Translations under genes and position numbers: made by a program
Notes under the pieces: generated by a model
Database searches by the model: none
The model's input: the letters and a program-made list of their open reading frames with translations, nothing else
Told to the model about the DNA's origin: nothing
Origin: a bacterium
GTDB taxonomy: Bacteria; Elusimicrobiota; Elusimicrobia; Elusimicrobiales; UBA9959
Reading direction: 5' to 3'
DNA: 9,174 nucleotides
Assembly: GCA_021845705.1 (NCBI GenBank)
Contig: JAJZVJ010000066.1
Span: forward strand, 1 to 9,174
Shown here: one piece after another, positions 1 to 4,831 of the stretch
Position numbering within the stretch: the stretch's first letter is position 1
Layout of the letters: the number at the start of each line of letters is the position of its first letter

Positions 1-29
1 AGCCCCGCAAATTCCCCAAAGAACATGAA

Positions 30-1169
30 TTACTCCGCCCCGTTGCCGGTGAGGACCTGGATTATTTTGGCCGCTATGTCCCGCGCGGCGTGCGGGTGGG
101 CGTGGGCCGCCAGGGCGCGCGAGGCCAGGGCAAGCGACTGCGGGGCCGCAAGGTGCTTTCTTATAAGCGGTGGAAGCCGGTCCGGGGAGGCCGCGGTCTC
201 GGCCAGTTTGTGCCGGCGCAGGAAACTGCTGTTCCGCTCTTCCTGGCCGGGCAGCGGCGAATATATTATGAAAGGCTTCGCCAGGGCCATGGTTTCGGCC
301 AGCGTTACCCCTCCGGGTTTGCCCACCACAAGGTCGGCGGCCGCGTAATACAGCGCCGGGGATTCGGTGAAGTCCACGAAGCGCAGGAATTTTTTAGCGT
401 CCAATTCCTTCTCCGCCTGGCGGCAAAGAGCGCGGTTGCTGCCGCAAAGCACCGCGGCCTGTATCCTGCCCAGCAGCGGCTTTATAGCCTGCGCCGCGGA
501 AAAAAGATTGCCGAGGCCGCGGCTGCCGCCGGTGATAAGCACGGTGAAGAGTTTAGGGGACAGGCCCAGCGCTTTCCTTGCCTCCGCCTTGGAGGGCTGG
601 GGCCCGGTGAACTCCTTGCGTACCGGAATGCCGGTAATGAATATTCTTTCCGGCGGCGCGCCCTTCTCTTTCAGCGTGTCCGCCGCGGCTTTTTCCGGGG
701 CGAAGTAAGCGCTTACCCCTTTGGGCGGCCAGTAGGAGTGGGCGCAGAAATCGGTAAGCACGGAGAAAAGCGGGAGCCGCGCCAGGCCGCTGTTCTTGGT
801 TATCATCACCGAGGTGAGGGCCTGCGTGGAGACTACGGCGCTTATGTTCCTTTTCAGCAGGAGGTCCGCGAGCTTATTGGACGAGAGGGGCACCAGCGAT
901 TCCCTGAGGGCGCTTGCGGCGAGCGCCACGAAGTCGTTGTCGTAGACGTAGTCCCAGACCGCGGGAGTTTTGCTTAAAAGCTGCAGGTAGGTCTTAGCCA
1001 CGAAAGGGCCGAAGTTGGGGTACACTTCGGAGAGGTCTACGAACACGGGCTCTATTATGCTCGGGGGCAGGAATTCCGCCACTGCCTTGGCGGCCGCGTA
1101 GTGGCCTGAGGGGTTGGCCCCGTAGATAAGCGCGACTTTTAAAGGATAGCCCTGCCCAGGTGTTTCCAT
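30..1169 (-). CDS. GT28-family glycosyltransferase, diacylglycerol glucosyltransferase/MGDG synthase-like
   Basis: Predicted to transfer a sugar from a UDP-sugar to diacylglycerol at the inner membrane face, making a glycolipid. The 379-residue product has the two-Rossmann layout of the MGDG synthase/UgtP branch of GT28. The N-terminal acceptor half carries SGHYAAAKAV (21-30), the short form of the family's GGGHxxAA motif, and TDFCAHSYW (139-147). The linker has GIPVRKEF (180-187). The donor-binding half has GGSRGLGN (214-221), GKPGGVTLAETMALAKP (283-299) and PGQEERNSS (307-315). MurG is less likely because its GGTGGH start is absent. The frame stays open upstream to 1394, but that stretch is low-complexity, overlaps the peroxiredoxin gene and has no homologous look, so the start at 1169 (METPGQ) is chosen. 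A TATAAT box ends 6 nt before this ATG and there is no usable Shine-Dalgarno. The sugar and the exact acceptor cannot be told from sequence. Confidence 0.85.
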   Translation of the reverse strand: METPGQGYPLKVALIYGANPSGHYAAAKAVAEFLPPSIIEPVFVDLSEVYPNFGPFVAKTYLQLLSKTPAVWDYVYDNDFVALAASALRESLVPLSSNKLADLLLKRNISAVVSTQALTSVMITKNSGLARLPLFSVLTDFCAHSYWPPKGVSAYFAPEKAAADTLKEKGAPPERIFITGIPVRKEFTGPQPSKAEARKALGLSPKLFTVLITGGSRGLGNLFSAAQAIKPLLGRIQAAVLCGSNRALCRQAEKELDAKKFLRFVDFTESPALYYAAADLVVGKPGGVTLAETMALAKPFIIYSPLPGQEERNSSFLRRHKLAETAASPDRLPPLIRKHLAAPQSLALASRALAAHAHPHAARDIAAKIIQVLTGNGAE

Positions 1170-1175
1170 CCTGAA

Positions 1176-1206
1176 ATTATAGCAAGTCGCGGTCCGCCGG
1201 TCACAA
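1176..1206 (-). promoter_or_regulatory. Promoter of the GT28 gene, probable leaderless start
   Basis: A perfect TATAAT (complement of 1176-1181) is followed by only TTCAGG and then the ATG at 1169. Transcription starting the usual 6-7 nt after the -10 box would begin at or next to the A of the start codon. A weak -35 candidate, TTGTGA (complement of 1201-1206, 4/6), lies 19 nt upstream of the -10 box. The CAGG abutting the ATG is too close to work as a Shine-Dalgarno. The element is seen; leaderless initiation is inferred. Confidence 0.55.
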
Positions 1207-1207
1207 G

Positions 1208-1240
1208 GCGGCCGCAGCCGGGGCCCGGTCCCGCGGCCGC
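1208..1240. repeat. GC-rich inverted repeat between peroxiredoxin and GT28 genes
   Basis: Two copies of the self-complementary octamer GCGGCCGC (1208-1215 and 1233-1240) bracket another palindromic core, CCGGGGCCCGG (1218-1228). The block can fold on either strand and lies just upstream of the GT28 promoter. With the two hairpins at 1249-1280 and 1303-1318, most of this 152-bp intergenic gap is able to form stems. No function is known to me. Confidence 0.5.
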
Positions 1241-1248
1241 AGACGCGG

Positions 1249-1280
1249 GCGGCCCCGCCATCCGAAGACGACGGGGCCGC
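1249..1280 (-). terminator. 14-bp UUCG-capped hairpin downstream of peroxiredoxin gene
   Basis: On the minus strand GCGGCCCCG pairs with CGGGGCCGC (9 bp). The stem continues through five more pairs, two of them G-U, to a C-UUCG-G tetraloop, giving a 14-bp stem. It lies about 40 nt past the peroxiredoxin stop. No uridine tract follows, so it is not a canonical intrinsic terminator; it could be a 3'-end stabiliser or processing end. The structure is clear, the role is inferred. Confidence 0.5.
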
Positions 1281-1300
1281 GTTCTCTCTATTACCGCGGT

Positions 1301-1320
1301 TCTTACTCCGAAGAGTAAAA
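1301..1320 (-). terminator. Short UUCG-capped hairpin directly after peroxiredoxin stop codon
   Basis: Immediately after the TAG of the peroxiredoxin gene, TTACTC-TTCG-GAGTAA (complement of 1303-1318) folds into a 6-bp stem, extendable to 8 with one G-U pair, capped by the very stable cUUCGg loop. A second UUCG hairpin follows at 1249-1280. No U-tract is present. The pair may mark the 3' end of the perR-prx transcript. Confidence 0.5.
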
Positions 1321-1321
1321 G

Positions 1322-1933
1322 CTACTTCAGGGCTTCGGCTACCCTGCCCACCAGTTTTTCCGAGGGCTTCAGCGTCTTGTCGCCGGGCTTCCATTTAGCG
1401 GGGCAGACCTCGGCCGGGTTCTTGCGGGTATACGCGAAGGCCTTCAGCTTGCGGACCAATTCCTCCATGTTGCGGCCCACGTTGTTAAGGTTTATTTCGG
1501 CCCCGGCCAGTACGCCGTCGGGGCTTATTATGAACGTGCCGCGGTAGGCCAGGCCTGTTTTTTGGTCGTAGGCCCCAAGGGCCTGCGCCAGGCGGCCGCG
1601 GGCGTCCGAAGCCATGCGGTATTTCACGCCTGCGAGCAGTTTTTCCTGCGCCTGCCAGCCCATATGGGTGAACTTGGTGTCCGTGCTTACGGAAAGCACT
1701 TCGACGCCGAGCTTTTCAAGTTCGGCGTGCTTGTCGGCCAGGTCCGCCAGCTCCGTAGGGCAGACAAAGGTGAAATCCGCAGGGTAGAACACCAGTACCG
1801 TCCACATGCCGGATTTAAGGGCGTCCTCAAGCCGGAACCGGCCGAATTTGGCGGCCCCGGGCTCGAAGGTCTCCAGCTCGAAAGAGGGAACCTTGCCGCC
1901 GATAGTCGTTATTTCTGTCTTGTCTTCATGCAT
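1322..1933 (-). CDS. Typical 2-Cys peroxiredoxin (AhpC/Prx1 type)
   Basis: A cytosolic thiol peroxidase that reduces hydrogen peroxide and organic hydroperoxides. The 203-residue product is of normal length. The peroxidatic cysteine is C58 in FYPADFTFVCPTEL (T55 and C58 in the PxxxTxxC pattern), and a conserved active-site Arg lies in YRGTF. The resolving cysteine is C177 in the EVCPAKW motif of typical 2-Cys enzymes. The GGLG insertion and the C-terminal YF helix of peroxide-sensitive Prx enzymes are absent, which suggests resistance to over-oxidation (inference). The start at 1933 has a good Shine-Dalgarno, AAGGAGA (complement of 1941-1947). The gene overlaps the end of the upstream perR-like gene by 25 nt, so the two share the promoter near 2383-2412, and prx is expected to be induced by peroxide through PerR. 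No AhpF reductase lies in the window, so thioredoxin or another donor is probably used. Confidence 0.95.
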   Translation of the reverse strand: MHEDKTEITTIGGKVPSFELETFEPGAAKFGRFRLEDALKSGMWTVLVFYPADFTFVCPTELADLADKHAELEKLGVEVLSVSTDTKFTHMGWQAQEKLLAGVKYRMASDARGRLAQALGAYDQKTGLAYRGTFIISPDGVLAGAEINLNNVGRNMEELVRKLKAFAYTRKNPAEVCPAKWKPGDKTLKPSEKLVGRVAEALK

Positions 1934-2358
1934 GATTTTTTCTCCTTATTGCCCGGTTTCTTCCCGCAGGCGGGGCAGACGCCGTAAAATTCTATGTTGC
2001 AGCGAAGTATCCTGTAGCCGGAAGGGCGCTCTTTCGGGAGAGGCGGTTGCGGCGGGGCTTTCAGGTCCGCTATGCTTCCGCATTCCACGCACATCAGGTG
2101 GGAATGGGCCGTGGTAGCCGGGTCAAAGCGGGAGCGGCGGGGGTCTATCCTTATTTCGGCCAGTTCCCCCAGGGCTATAAGGGACTGCAAAGTGTTGTAA
2201 ACGGTGGCGAAGGAAAGCCCGGGGAACTTTTTATGGATACGGCGGTAGATGTCCCCGGCCGACGGGTGGCTTTTGTTGCCTTCGAGCAGGCGGAGTATGC
2301 CGGCGCGCTGCGGCGTCATGCGGAAACGCGGCCCCGGTTTTTTGACAGCGTTTTTCAT
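1909..2358 (-). CDS. perR: PerR-type Fur-family peroxide-sensing repressor
   Basis: A metal-dependent winged-helix repressor that loses DNA binding when H2O2 oxidises metal-ligand histidines. The 149-residue product has the DNA-binding domain at about 12-70 (RMTPQRAGIL, then ATVYNTLQSL). The sensory ligands match Bacillus PerR one for one: H31 in SHPSAGDIY, D79 in SRFD, H85 and H87 in AHSH, and D98 five residues after the second Cys of CVEC. An Asp rather than Glu at this last position is the PerR-like, peroxide-sensitive state. Structural zinc Cys pairs are C90/C93 and C128/C131; C120 and C143 are extra. The start at 2358 is preferred because the longer open frame upstream reads through the promoter. 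The Shine-Dalgarno AGGA lies 11 nt from the ATG, which is long. It is co-transcribed with, and overlaps, the peroxiredoxin gene. A plain Fur or Zur is less likely given D98 and this partner. Confidence 0.85.
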   Translation of the reverse strand: MKNAVKKPGPRFRMTPQRAGILRLLEGNKSHPSAGDIYRRIHKKFPGLSFATVYNTLQSLIALGELAEIRIDPRRSRFDPATTAHSHLMCVECGSIADLKAPPQPPLPKERPSGYRILRCNIEFYGVCPACGKKPGNKEKKSCMKTRQK

Positions 2359-2368
2359 AATGTAATCA
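2355..2368 (-). promoter_or_regulatory. Candidate Fur/PerR-type box overlapping the perR start codon
   Basis: The minus strand reads TGATTACATTATGA, which resembles the Fur-family core TGATAAT-N-ATTATCA: 5/7 in the left heptamer and 6/7 in the right, with the central base missing. It covers the perR ATG, where a bound repressor could block elongation or initiation. The one-base deletion in the spacer weakens the call. Autoregulation is inferred. Confidence 0.3.
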
Positions 2369-2381
2369 TTCCTATGCAATA

Positions 2382-2407
2382 AAGAATACCAGATAAGAAC
2401 CATTCTT
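2382..2407. promoter_or_regulatory. Inverted-repeat operator candidate in perR promoter
   Basis: AAGAAT (2382-2387) and ATTCTT (2402-2407) form a perfect 6-bp inverted repeat with a 14-nt centre. Nested in it is a tighter palindrome, AAGAA-CCA-TTCTT (2395-2407). The repeat fills the spacer between the -10 and -35 boxes of the leftward promoter and ends 13 nt from the -35 box of the rightward promoter, so a bound dimer could affect both genes. It does not match the Bacillus PerR box TTATAATNATTATAA, so assignment to the local PerR is inference. Confidence 0.4.
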
Positions 2408-2412
2408 GTCAA
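2383..2412 (-). promoter_or_regulatory. Leftward promoter for perR-prx operon
   Basis: A perfect -35 TTGACA (complement of 2407-2412) is separated by 18 nt from the -10 TATTCT (complement of 2383-2388, 4/6). The -10 box is preceded by TGG, giving an extended -10. Transcription should start near 2376, leaving a leader of about 18 nt before the perR ATG. The inverted repeat at 2382-2407 lies inside this promoter. Confidence 0.65.
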
Positions 2413-2419
2413 GACTTGT

Positions 2420-2447
2420 TTGAAGGCCGGCGCCGGTAAGGTATAAT
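2420..2447 (+). promoter_or_regulatory. Rightward promoter for the metallochaperone gene
   Basis: The -35 candidate TTGAAG (2420-2425, 4/6) and a perfect -10 TATAAT (2442-2447) are separated by 16 nt. The start site should lie near 2454, leaving a very short leader of about 11 nt that begins at the Shine-Dalgarno AGGAGGTG (2453-2460). The two divergent -35 boxes lie only 7 nt apart. Confidence 0.65.
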
Positions 2448-2464
2448 ATGCCAGGAGGTGCCCT

Positions 2465-2668
2465 ATGAAAACTACCATTAAAATAGCGGGAATGACCTGC
2501 GGCGGCTGCCGCGCGGCCGTGGAGAACGCGCTTAAACGCGCGCCGGGCGTAGCTTCGGCGGAAGTAAGCCTCGAGAAGGCGGAGGCCGCCGTGGAATTCG
2601 ACGAAAAAAAGGCCGCCCTTAAGGACTTAAAGGCGGCCGTGGAGAAAGCCGGTTTCAAAGCTGAATAA
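2465..2668 (+). CDS. HMA-domain heavy-metal (copper) chaperone, CopZ-like
   Basis: A 67-residue, single-domain cytosolic metal carrier of the heavy-metal-associated family. The fold is predicted from the usual beta-alpha-beta-beta-alpha-beta order. GMTCGGC (9-15) supplies the two metal-binding cysteines C12 and C15, and the following ALKRAPGVASAEVSLEKA is the family's standard helix-turn-strand. Members usually bind Cu(I) and pass it to a P-type ATPase; mercury or another soft metal cannot be excluded, and no partner ATPase is in the window. The start is firm: AGGAGGTG precedes the ATG by 4 nt. It is the only plus-strand gene, divergent from perR with a 106-bp shared promoter region, which hints at joint control with the peroxide response. 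It converges on the serpin gene with 68 bp between stops, and I see no convincing terminator there. Confidence 0.88.
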   Translation: MKTTIKIAGMTCGGCRAAVENALKRAPGVASAEVSLEKAEAAVEFDEKKAALKDLKAAVEKAGFKAE

Positions 2669-2736
2669 AGCGCGTACGGTTCCGGCTTTCCTGTCCCGTA
2701 TCCCGGGTCCTTGTTCCCCGGTCTCCGGCCCTGAAT

Positions 2737-3945
2737 TTACGGATTGGGCTCCGGGTTTTCCAGCCTGCCCATGAAAAGGACCAGGCCGGTCTTCGCGTCC
2801 TCTATAAAGAACAGGAAAGGCCTGTCGGCGCGGAAGGTGGCGAAGTCGAAGTTTATGGATTTCACGCCCATTGAGATCCCGGTCGCGGCCGCGGCCTCCG
2901 TGCCTTCCTCGTTCACTTCTATAAAGGCCTTGTGCACGGCTTTCTGGATATAGAGCTTCTCCGTCCCGTCCATGCCCGAAAAATCAGCCCCGTCCGTGAA
3001 GGCCAGGGGCATGCCCAGGCCGGCCAGCGCGTCGTTGAGCGTGTAGCCCGAACTGAAGGCGAACCTTGGCAGGAACACCTTTACCTCCTGGCCGGTCAGA
3101 CCTTTGCGTATGGCATCCAGCTTTTCAGGGCCAAGGCCTTTTTCTGTTTCGGCGAGGCTTTTGCCGGCCCTGGGAAGCAGTACCAGCATGGAAAGCCCGC
3201 CTTTATAGGGCAGCCTGAGGGCCTGCAGCGCGTCGTTCTCCAGGTAGTCCGCCTGCAGGTTGGCGGCGGTGGTCATCATTTTTACTTTTACTTTTTCCCC
3301 TCCCGGCTTGGTAAAGTCGGCGTCGGCGGTCATGGCCTTGCTGAAAGGGGCGCGCCAGGTCCCCTTGAAGTATACGGCGTTCACCAGCACCAGGCGGCTG
3401 AGCGGGTTGAGAGAGCCTTCCGGGAAAAGGTCCTTGATCTTCCCGTCCATCCGCTTTTCCGTCCAGGCGTTTATCTTCGCGCGCGCCTCTTCGGCATTGT
3501 TCTTAAAATCAGCCTGGTTCGCTTCCGCGCCGTAAGAGCCGCGCAGTACCTTAAGATAAGCGGGCAGGAACTTATAGCCCTCCTGGGCCCAGAACGAATT
3601 GGCCTGGGTGAACCGCGCCCCCGCCGCCGCGGCGGAAAGGTCTTTAGCGAGCGCGGACAGGGACTTCCTTAATTCGGACGCTTTGGCGGGGAAGGAAAAT
3701 ACTGCCGCTATCTCCCGCGCGGTCTTGCCGCGGGCTCCTTCGTAGGCCATGGAGAAGGCGGTGCGGATGCTGTAAGGAGAGAAGAAGATATTGCCCGGCT
3801 TGGCCGCTTCTTCGGAGTAAAACCTGAAGGCTATGCCGTTGGCGGCGGCGGCGGGCCCGGGGGAGGCTTTCTTCGTTCCGGCGGCCGGAAGGCTGGTAAC
3901 TAACGCCGACATCATTATAGCTGCAAATATGGTTCCGCGTTTCAT
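2737..3945 (-). CDS. Secreted serpin (serine protease inhibitor), predicted inhibitory
   Basis: A suicide-substrate protease inhibitor of family I4. The 402-residue protein starts with a signal peptide (MKRG, a hydrophobic stretch at about 5-19, likely cleavage near 21-23, no lipobox cysteine), so it is exported to the periplasm or outside. The serpin body runs from about 36 to 397, with NIFFSPYSIRTAFSMAYEGARGKTAREI near the start and RPFLFFIED and FMGRLENP at the end. The reactive-centre hinge EEGTEAAAAT (346-355) is the small-residue type needed for loop insertion, so inhibition is likely. Aligned without gaps to antithrombin, P1-P1' is K362-S363, predicting trypsin-like target specificity (inference). 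The start at 3945 has AAGGAG (complement of 3953-3958) 7 nt upstream. The gene stands alone, with no protease next to it, unlike inhibitor-protease pairs. Confidence 0.95.
   Translation of the reverse strand: MKRGTIFAAIMMSALVTSLPAAGTKKASPGPAAAANGIAFRFYSEEAAKPGNIFFSPYSIRTAFSMAYEGARGKTAREIAAVFSFPAKASELRKSLSALAKDLSAAAAGARFTQANSFWAQEGYKFLPAYLKVLRGSYGAEANQADFKNNAEEARAKINAWTEKRMDGKIKDLFPEGSLNPLSRLVLVNAVYFKGTWRAPFSKAMTADADFTKPGGEKVKVKMMTTAANLQADYLENDALQALRLPYKGGLSMLVLLPRAGKSLAETEKGLGPEKLDAIRKGLTGQEVKVFLPRFAFSSGYTLNDALAGLGMPLAFTDGADFSGMDGTEKLYIQKAVHKAFIEVNEEGTEAAAATGISMGVKSINFDFATFRADRPFLFFIEDAKTGLVLFMGRLENPEPNP
2857..2904 (-). other. Serpin reactive-centre loop (P15 to P1')
   Basis: Encodes residues 348-363, GTEAAAATGISMGVKS. 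G at P15, T at P14 and Ala from P12 to P9 are the inhibitory hinge. K362 (codon at 2860-2862) is predicted P1 and S363 P1'. The spacing to the downstream RPF motif equals that in antithrombin, which anchors the register. Confidence 0.7.
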
Positions 3946-3977
3946 CAGTTTTCTCCTTGCCCCGTGTTTATTGGGAT

Positions 3978-3983
3978 ATTCTA
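3978..3983 (-). promoter_or_regulatory. -10 box of the serpin promoter
   Basis: TAGAAT (5/6 to TATAAT) on the minus strand lies 32 nt before the serpin ATG, and the Shine-Dalgarno falls in the resulting leader. No TTGACA-like hexamer occurs 16-18 nt upstream; that place is taken by the 16-bp palindrome at 3996-4011. Either the promoter is weak or it relies on an activator. Confidence 0.4.
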
Positions 3984-3995
3984 CAATACTTGCGT

Positions 3996-4011
3996 GCCTG
4001 CCGCGGCAGGC
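3996..4011. repeat. Perfect 16-bp palindrome upstream of the serpin gene
   Basis: GCCTGCCGCGGCAGGC is fully self-complementary, with no spacer. It lies between the tRNA terminator and the serpin -10 box, and its centre falls at the -35 position of that promoter. It could be a regulator site, or a copy of a dispersed genomic palindrome. No second copy occurs in this window. Confidence 0.5.
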
Positions 4012-4020
4012 GGGCGGCCA

Positions 4021-4044
4021 ATAAAAAAACCGGCAAAGCCGGTT
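4021..4044 (-). terminator. Rho-independent terminator of tRNA-Pro
   Basis: On the minus strand, AACCGGC-TTT-GCCGGTT (complement of 4028-4044) forms a 7-bp stem with a 3-nt loop, directly followed by a T-run ending TTTTTAT. It lies 24 nt beyond the tRNA 3' end and ends the tRNA transcript before the serpin promoter. Confidence 0.85.
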
Positions 4045-4053
4045 CGTTCTTTT

Positions 4054-4156
4054 GTTTGACTCGCCTCATCGGGGCGGCGGGAATCGGACCCGCAGTCTCT
4101 CGCACCCCAAGCGAGCGCTCTACCATTGAGCCACGCCCCGGTGGGGCGAGTCAAAC
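4054..4156 (-). repeat. 12-bp inverted repeat bracketing tRNA-Pro (precursor leader-trailer helix)
   Basis: The leader GTTTGACTCGCC (complement of 4145-4156) is perfectly complementary to the trailer GGCGAGTCAAAC (complement of 4054-4065). In the pre-tRNA this makes a 12-bp helix stacked beyond the acceptor stem, separated by a symmetric 4x4 internal loop: leader CCAC (4144-4141) opposite A73-TGA (4069-4066). The RNase P cut and the 3' processing site both fall at this loop. Confidence 0.85.
4069..4140 (-). tRNA. tRNA-Pro, anticodon GGG (reads CCC)
   Basis: The 72-nt cloverleaf is complete. The acceptor stem CGGGGCG pairs with CGCCCCG over 7 bp; the C1-G72 pair and A73 discriminator are typical of bacterial tRNA-Pro. 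The D arm is GCTC-AATGGTA-GAGC. The anticodon arm CTCGC-TTGGGGT-GCGAG puts GGG at 34-36 and G at 37. The T arm is GCGGG-TCCGATT-CCCGC. CCA is not encoded (TGA follows A73), so a CCA-adding enzyme is needed. The gene has its own TATAAT upstream and terminator downstream. It follows an HU/IHF-MerR pair, an arrangement I recall from several proteobacteria. The leader and trailer form a perfect 12-bp helix, listed separately. Confidence 0.95.
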
Positions 4157-4165
4157 TGAACATTT

Positions 4166-4171
4166 ATTATA
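4166..4171 (-). promoter_or_regulatory. -10 box of the tRNA-Pro promoter
   Basis: A perfect TATAAT on the minus strand lies 25 nt before the mature tRNA 5' end, placing the start near 4158-4160, so the transcript begins just before the 12-bp leader arm. No good -35 hexamer is visible at 16-18 nt; a T7 run and GC-rich sequence precede the box. The tRNA can therefore probably be transcribed apart from the merR operon. Confidence 0.55.
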
Positions 4172-4197
4172 GCAAAAAAACCGGGCGCCGACGGAGT

Positions 4198-4536
4198 TCA
4201 CAATTCTTTTATAAGCCGGCGCAGCTCGGTCCTTATATCTTCAAGCAGGTCGCTTTTAGCGGAGGCCGTAACCGCCGTTGCCTTTACCGCTTTCTTCTGG
4301 CGTTTTTTCGCGGCAAGCTCCTTGCGGGCGCCCTCCAGCGAAAAACCTTTTATGAAGACCAGGTCCTTGATCTCCAGCAGGGTGTCTATATCGGCGCGGG
4401 TATAGCGGCGGTGGCCGCTTGCCAGGCGCAGCGGCCGCAGCAGGCGGAATTTCTGTTCCCAGTAGCGGATGGTGTATTCCGGCACCTGCGCCTTTTGGGA
4501 AACTTCCGCCATGGTGTAATAAGTCTTCTCGGTCAT
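4198..4536 (-). CDS. MerR-family transcriptional regulator without effector cysteines
   Basis: A 112-residue DNA-binding protein. The MerR winged HTH occupies about 6-72: YTMAEVSQKAQVPEYTIRYWE is the HTH, GHRRYTRADIDTLLEIKDLV the wing and second helices, and KGFSLEGARKEL the end of the domain. It lacks the long dimerisation helix with metal- or ligand-binding cysteines found in MerR, CueR or SoxR. Instead it has a Lys/Ala-rich linker (76-94) and a short C-terminal amphipathic helix (96-112), so no effector can be named. It lies 28 nt after the HU/IHF gene in the same operon. An ihfA-like gene followed by a small MerR gene and tRNA-Pro is an order I recall from other bacteria. The start at 4536 has only a weak AGG; translation may depend on ribosomes from the upstream gene. 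The role is unknown. Confidence 0.85.
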   Translation of the reverse strand: MTEKTYYTMAEVSQKAQVPEYTIRYWEQKFRLLRPLRLASGHRRYTRADIDTLLEIKDLVFIKGFSLEGARKELAAKKRQKKAVKATAVTASAKSDLLEDIRTELRRLIKEL

Positions 4537-4564
4537 TGCCTGCTCTTCGATCTTCGATTACTTA

Positions 4565-4831
4565 TTACATCCCGATAGTCAGTTTCTTGGACGGCTTGAA
4601 GCGGATGCTTTTGCGCGGCCCTACCATAACGCGCTGGTTGGTCTTGGGGTTGCGCATCTGGCGCGGCATGCGCTCTTTGACTTTAAAGGTCCCGAAGTTG
4701 GAGATAACCACCTTGCGGTTGTCCCGCAGCGCTTCGCCCATTATCTCGAAAGTTTTGCAGACGGCCATTTTGGCGTCTTTTTCGGTGGTGAGGTGTTTGG
4801 TGAGTTCACGTATAAGGTCAAGTCTGTTCAT
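4565..4831 (-). CDS. HU/IHF-family nucleoid-associated DNA-bending protein
   Basis: An 88-residue architectural DNA-binding protein, close to the family's usual 90. It forms dimers whose two beta-arms bend DNA. The N-terminal helices (1-39) precede NFGTF (45-49), and the beta-arm carries RNPKT (60-64), whose P62 is the proline that intercalates between base pairs. GPRKSIRFKPSKKL closes the domain. Sequence alone does not settle HU versus IHF-alpha; the MerR gene and tRNA-Pro next to it recall ihfA loci. The start at 4831 lies inside the end of the DUF151 gene, overlapping it by 14 nt, with an AGGAGG-like Shine-Dalgarno within that gene. The single cysteine C25 is unusual for this family but is not known to matter. 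Confidence 0.93.
   Translation of the reverse strand: MNRLDLIRELTKHLTTEKDAKMAVCKTFEIMGEALRDNRKVVISNFGTFKVKERMPRQMRNPKTNQRVMVGPRKSIRFKPSKKLTIGM

Noticed and set aside
1..29. Left-edge remnant downstream of the GT28 gene
   Set aside because: Only 29 bp remain; no gene, terminator or start site can be supported.
90..977. Long plus-strand reading frame (295 codons) opposite the GT28 gene
   Set aside because: It is antisense to a clear gene, has Arg/Gly-rich composition typical of GC-rich shadow frames and no recognisable domain. Similar shadows at 2932-3672, 5423-6124, 6618-7475 and 7745-8248 are dismissed for the same reason.
1170..1394. N-terminal extension of the GT28 protein to an upstream ATG at 1394
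   Set aside because: The extension overlaps the peroxiredoxin gene by 73 nt, crosses strong hairpins and the promoter, and lacks family similarity.
2355..2369. Tiny upstream ORF (Met-Ile-Thr-Leu-stop) ending in an ATGA overlap with perR
   Set aside because: Its ATG abuts the AGGA ribosome site with no spacer, so initiation is unlikely. It is probably a by-product of the AT-rich operator sequence.
2359..2658. N-terminal extension of the PerR-like protein through the divergent promoter
   Set aside because: It would span both promoters and be antisense to the metallochaperone gene; the Fur-family fold begins after 2358.
2669..2736. Possible bidirectional terminator between the metallochaperone and serpin stops
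   Set aside because: Only a 5-bp stem (CCGGG/CCCGG, 2703-2721) with a 9-nt loop and no U-tract was found, too weak to list.
4054..4156. tRNA flanking inverted repeats as mobile-element ends or an attachment site
   Set aside because: No transposase, integrase or target duplication is nearby, and the repeats are placed to pair in the tRNA precursor.
4172..4194. Possible terminator of the plsY-merR operon before the tRNA
   Set aside because: A T7 run exists but the preceding GC-rich stretch forms only a 3-bp stem; more likely it is part of the tRNA promoter region.
4544..4557. Tandem 7-mer TCTTCGA x2 between the HU and MerR genes
   Set aside because: Two copies of 7 nt are easily explained by chance; no palindrome or promoter context supports a site.
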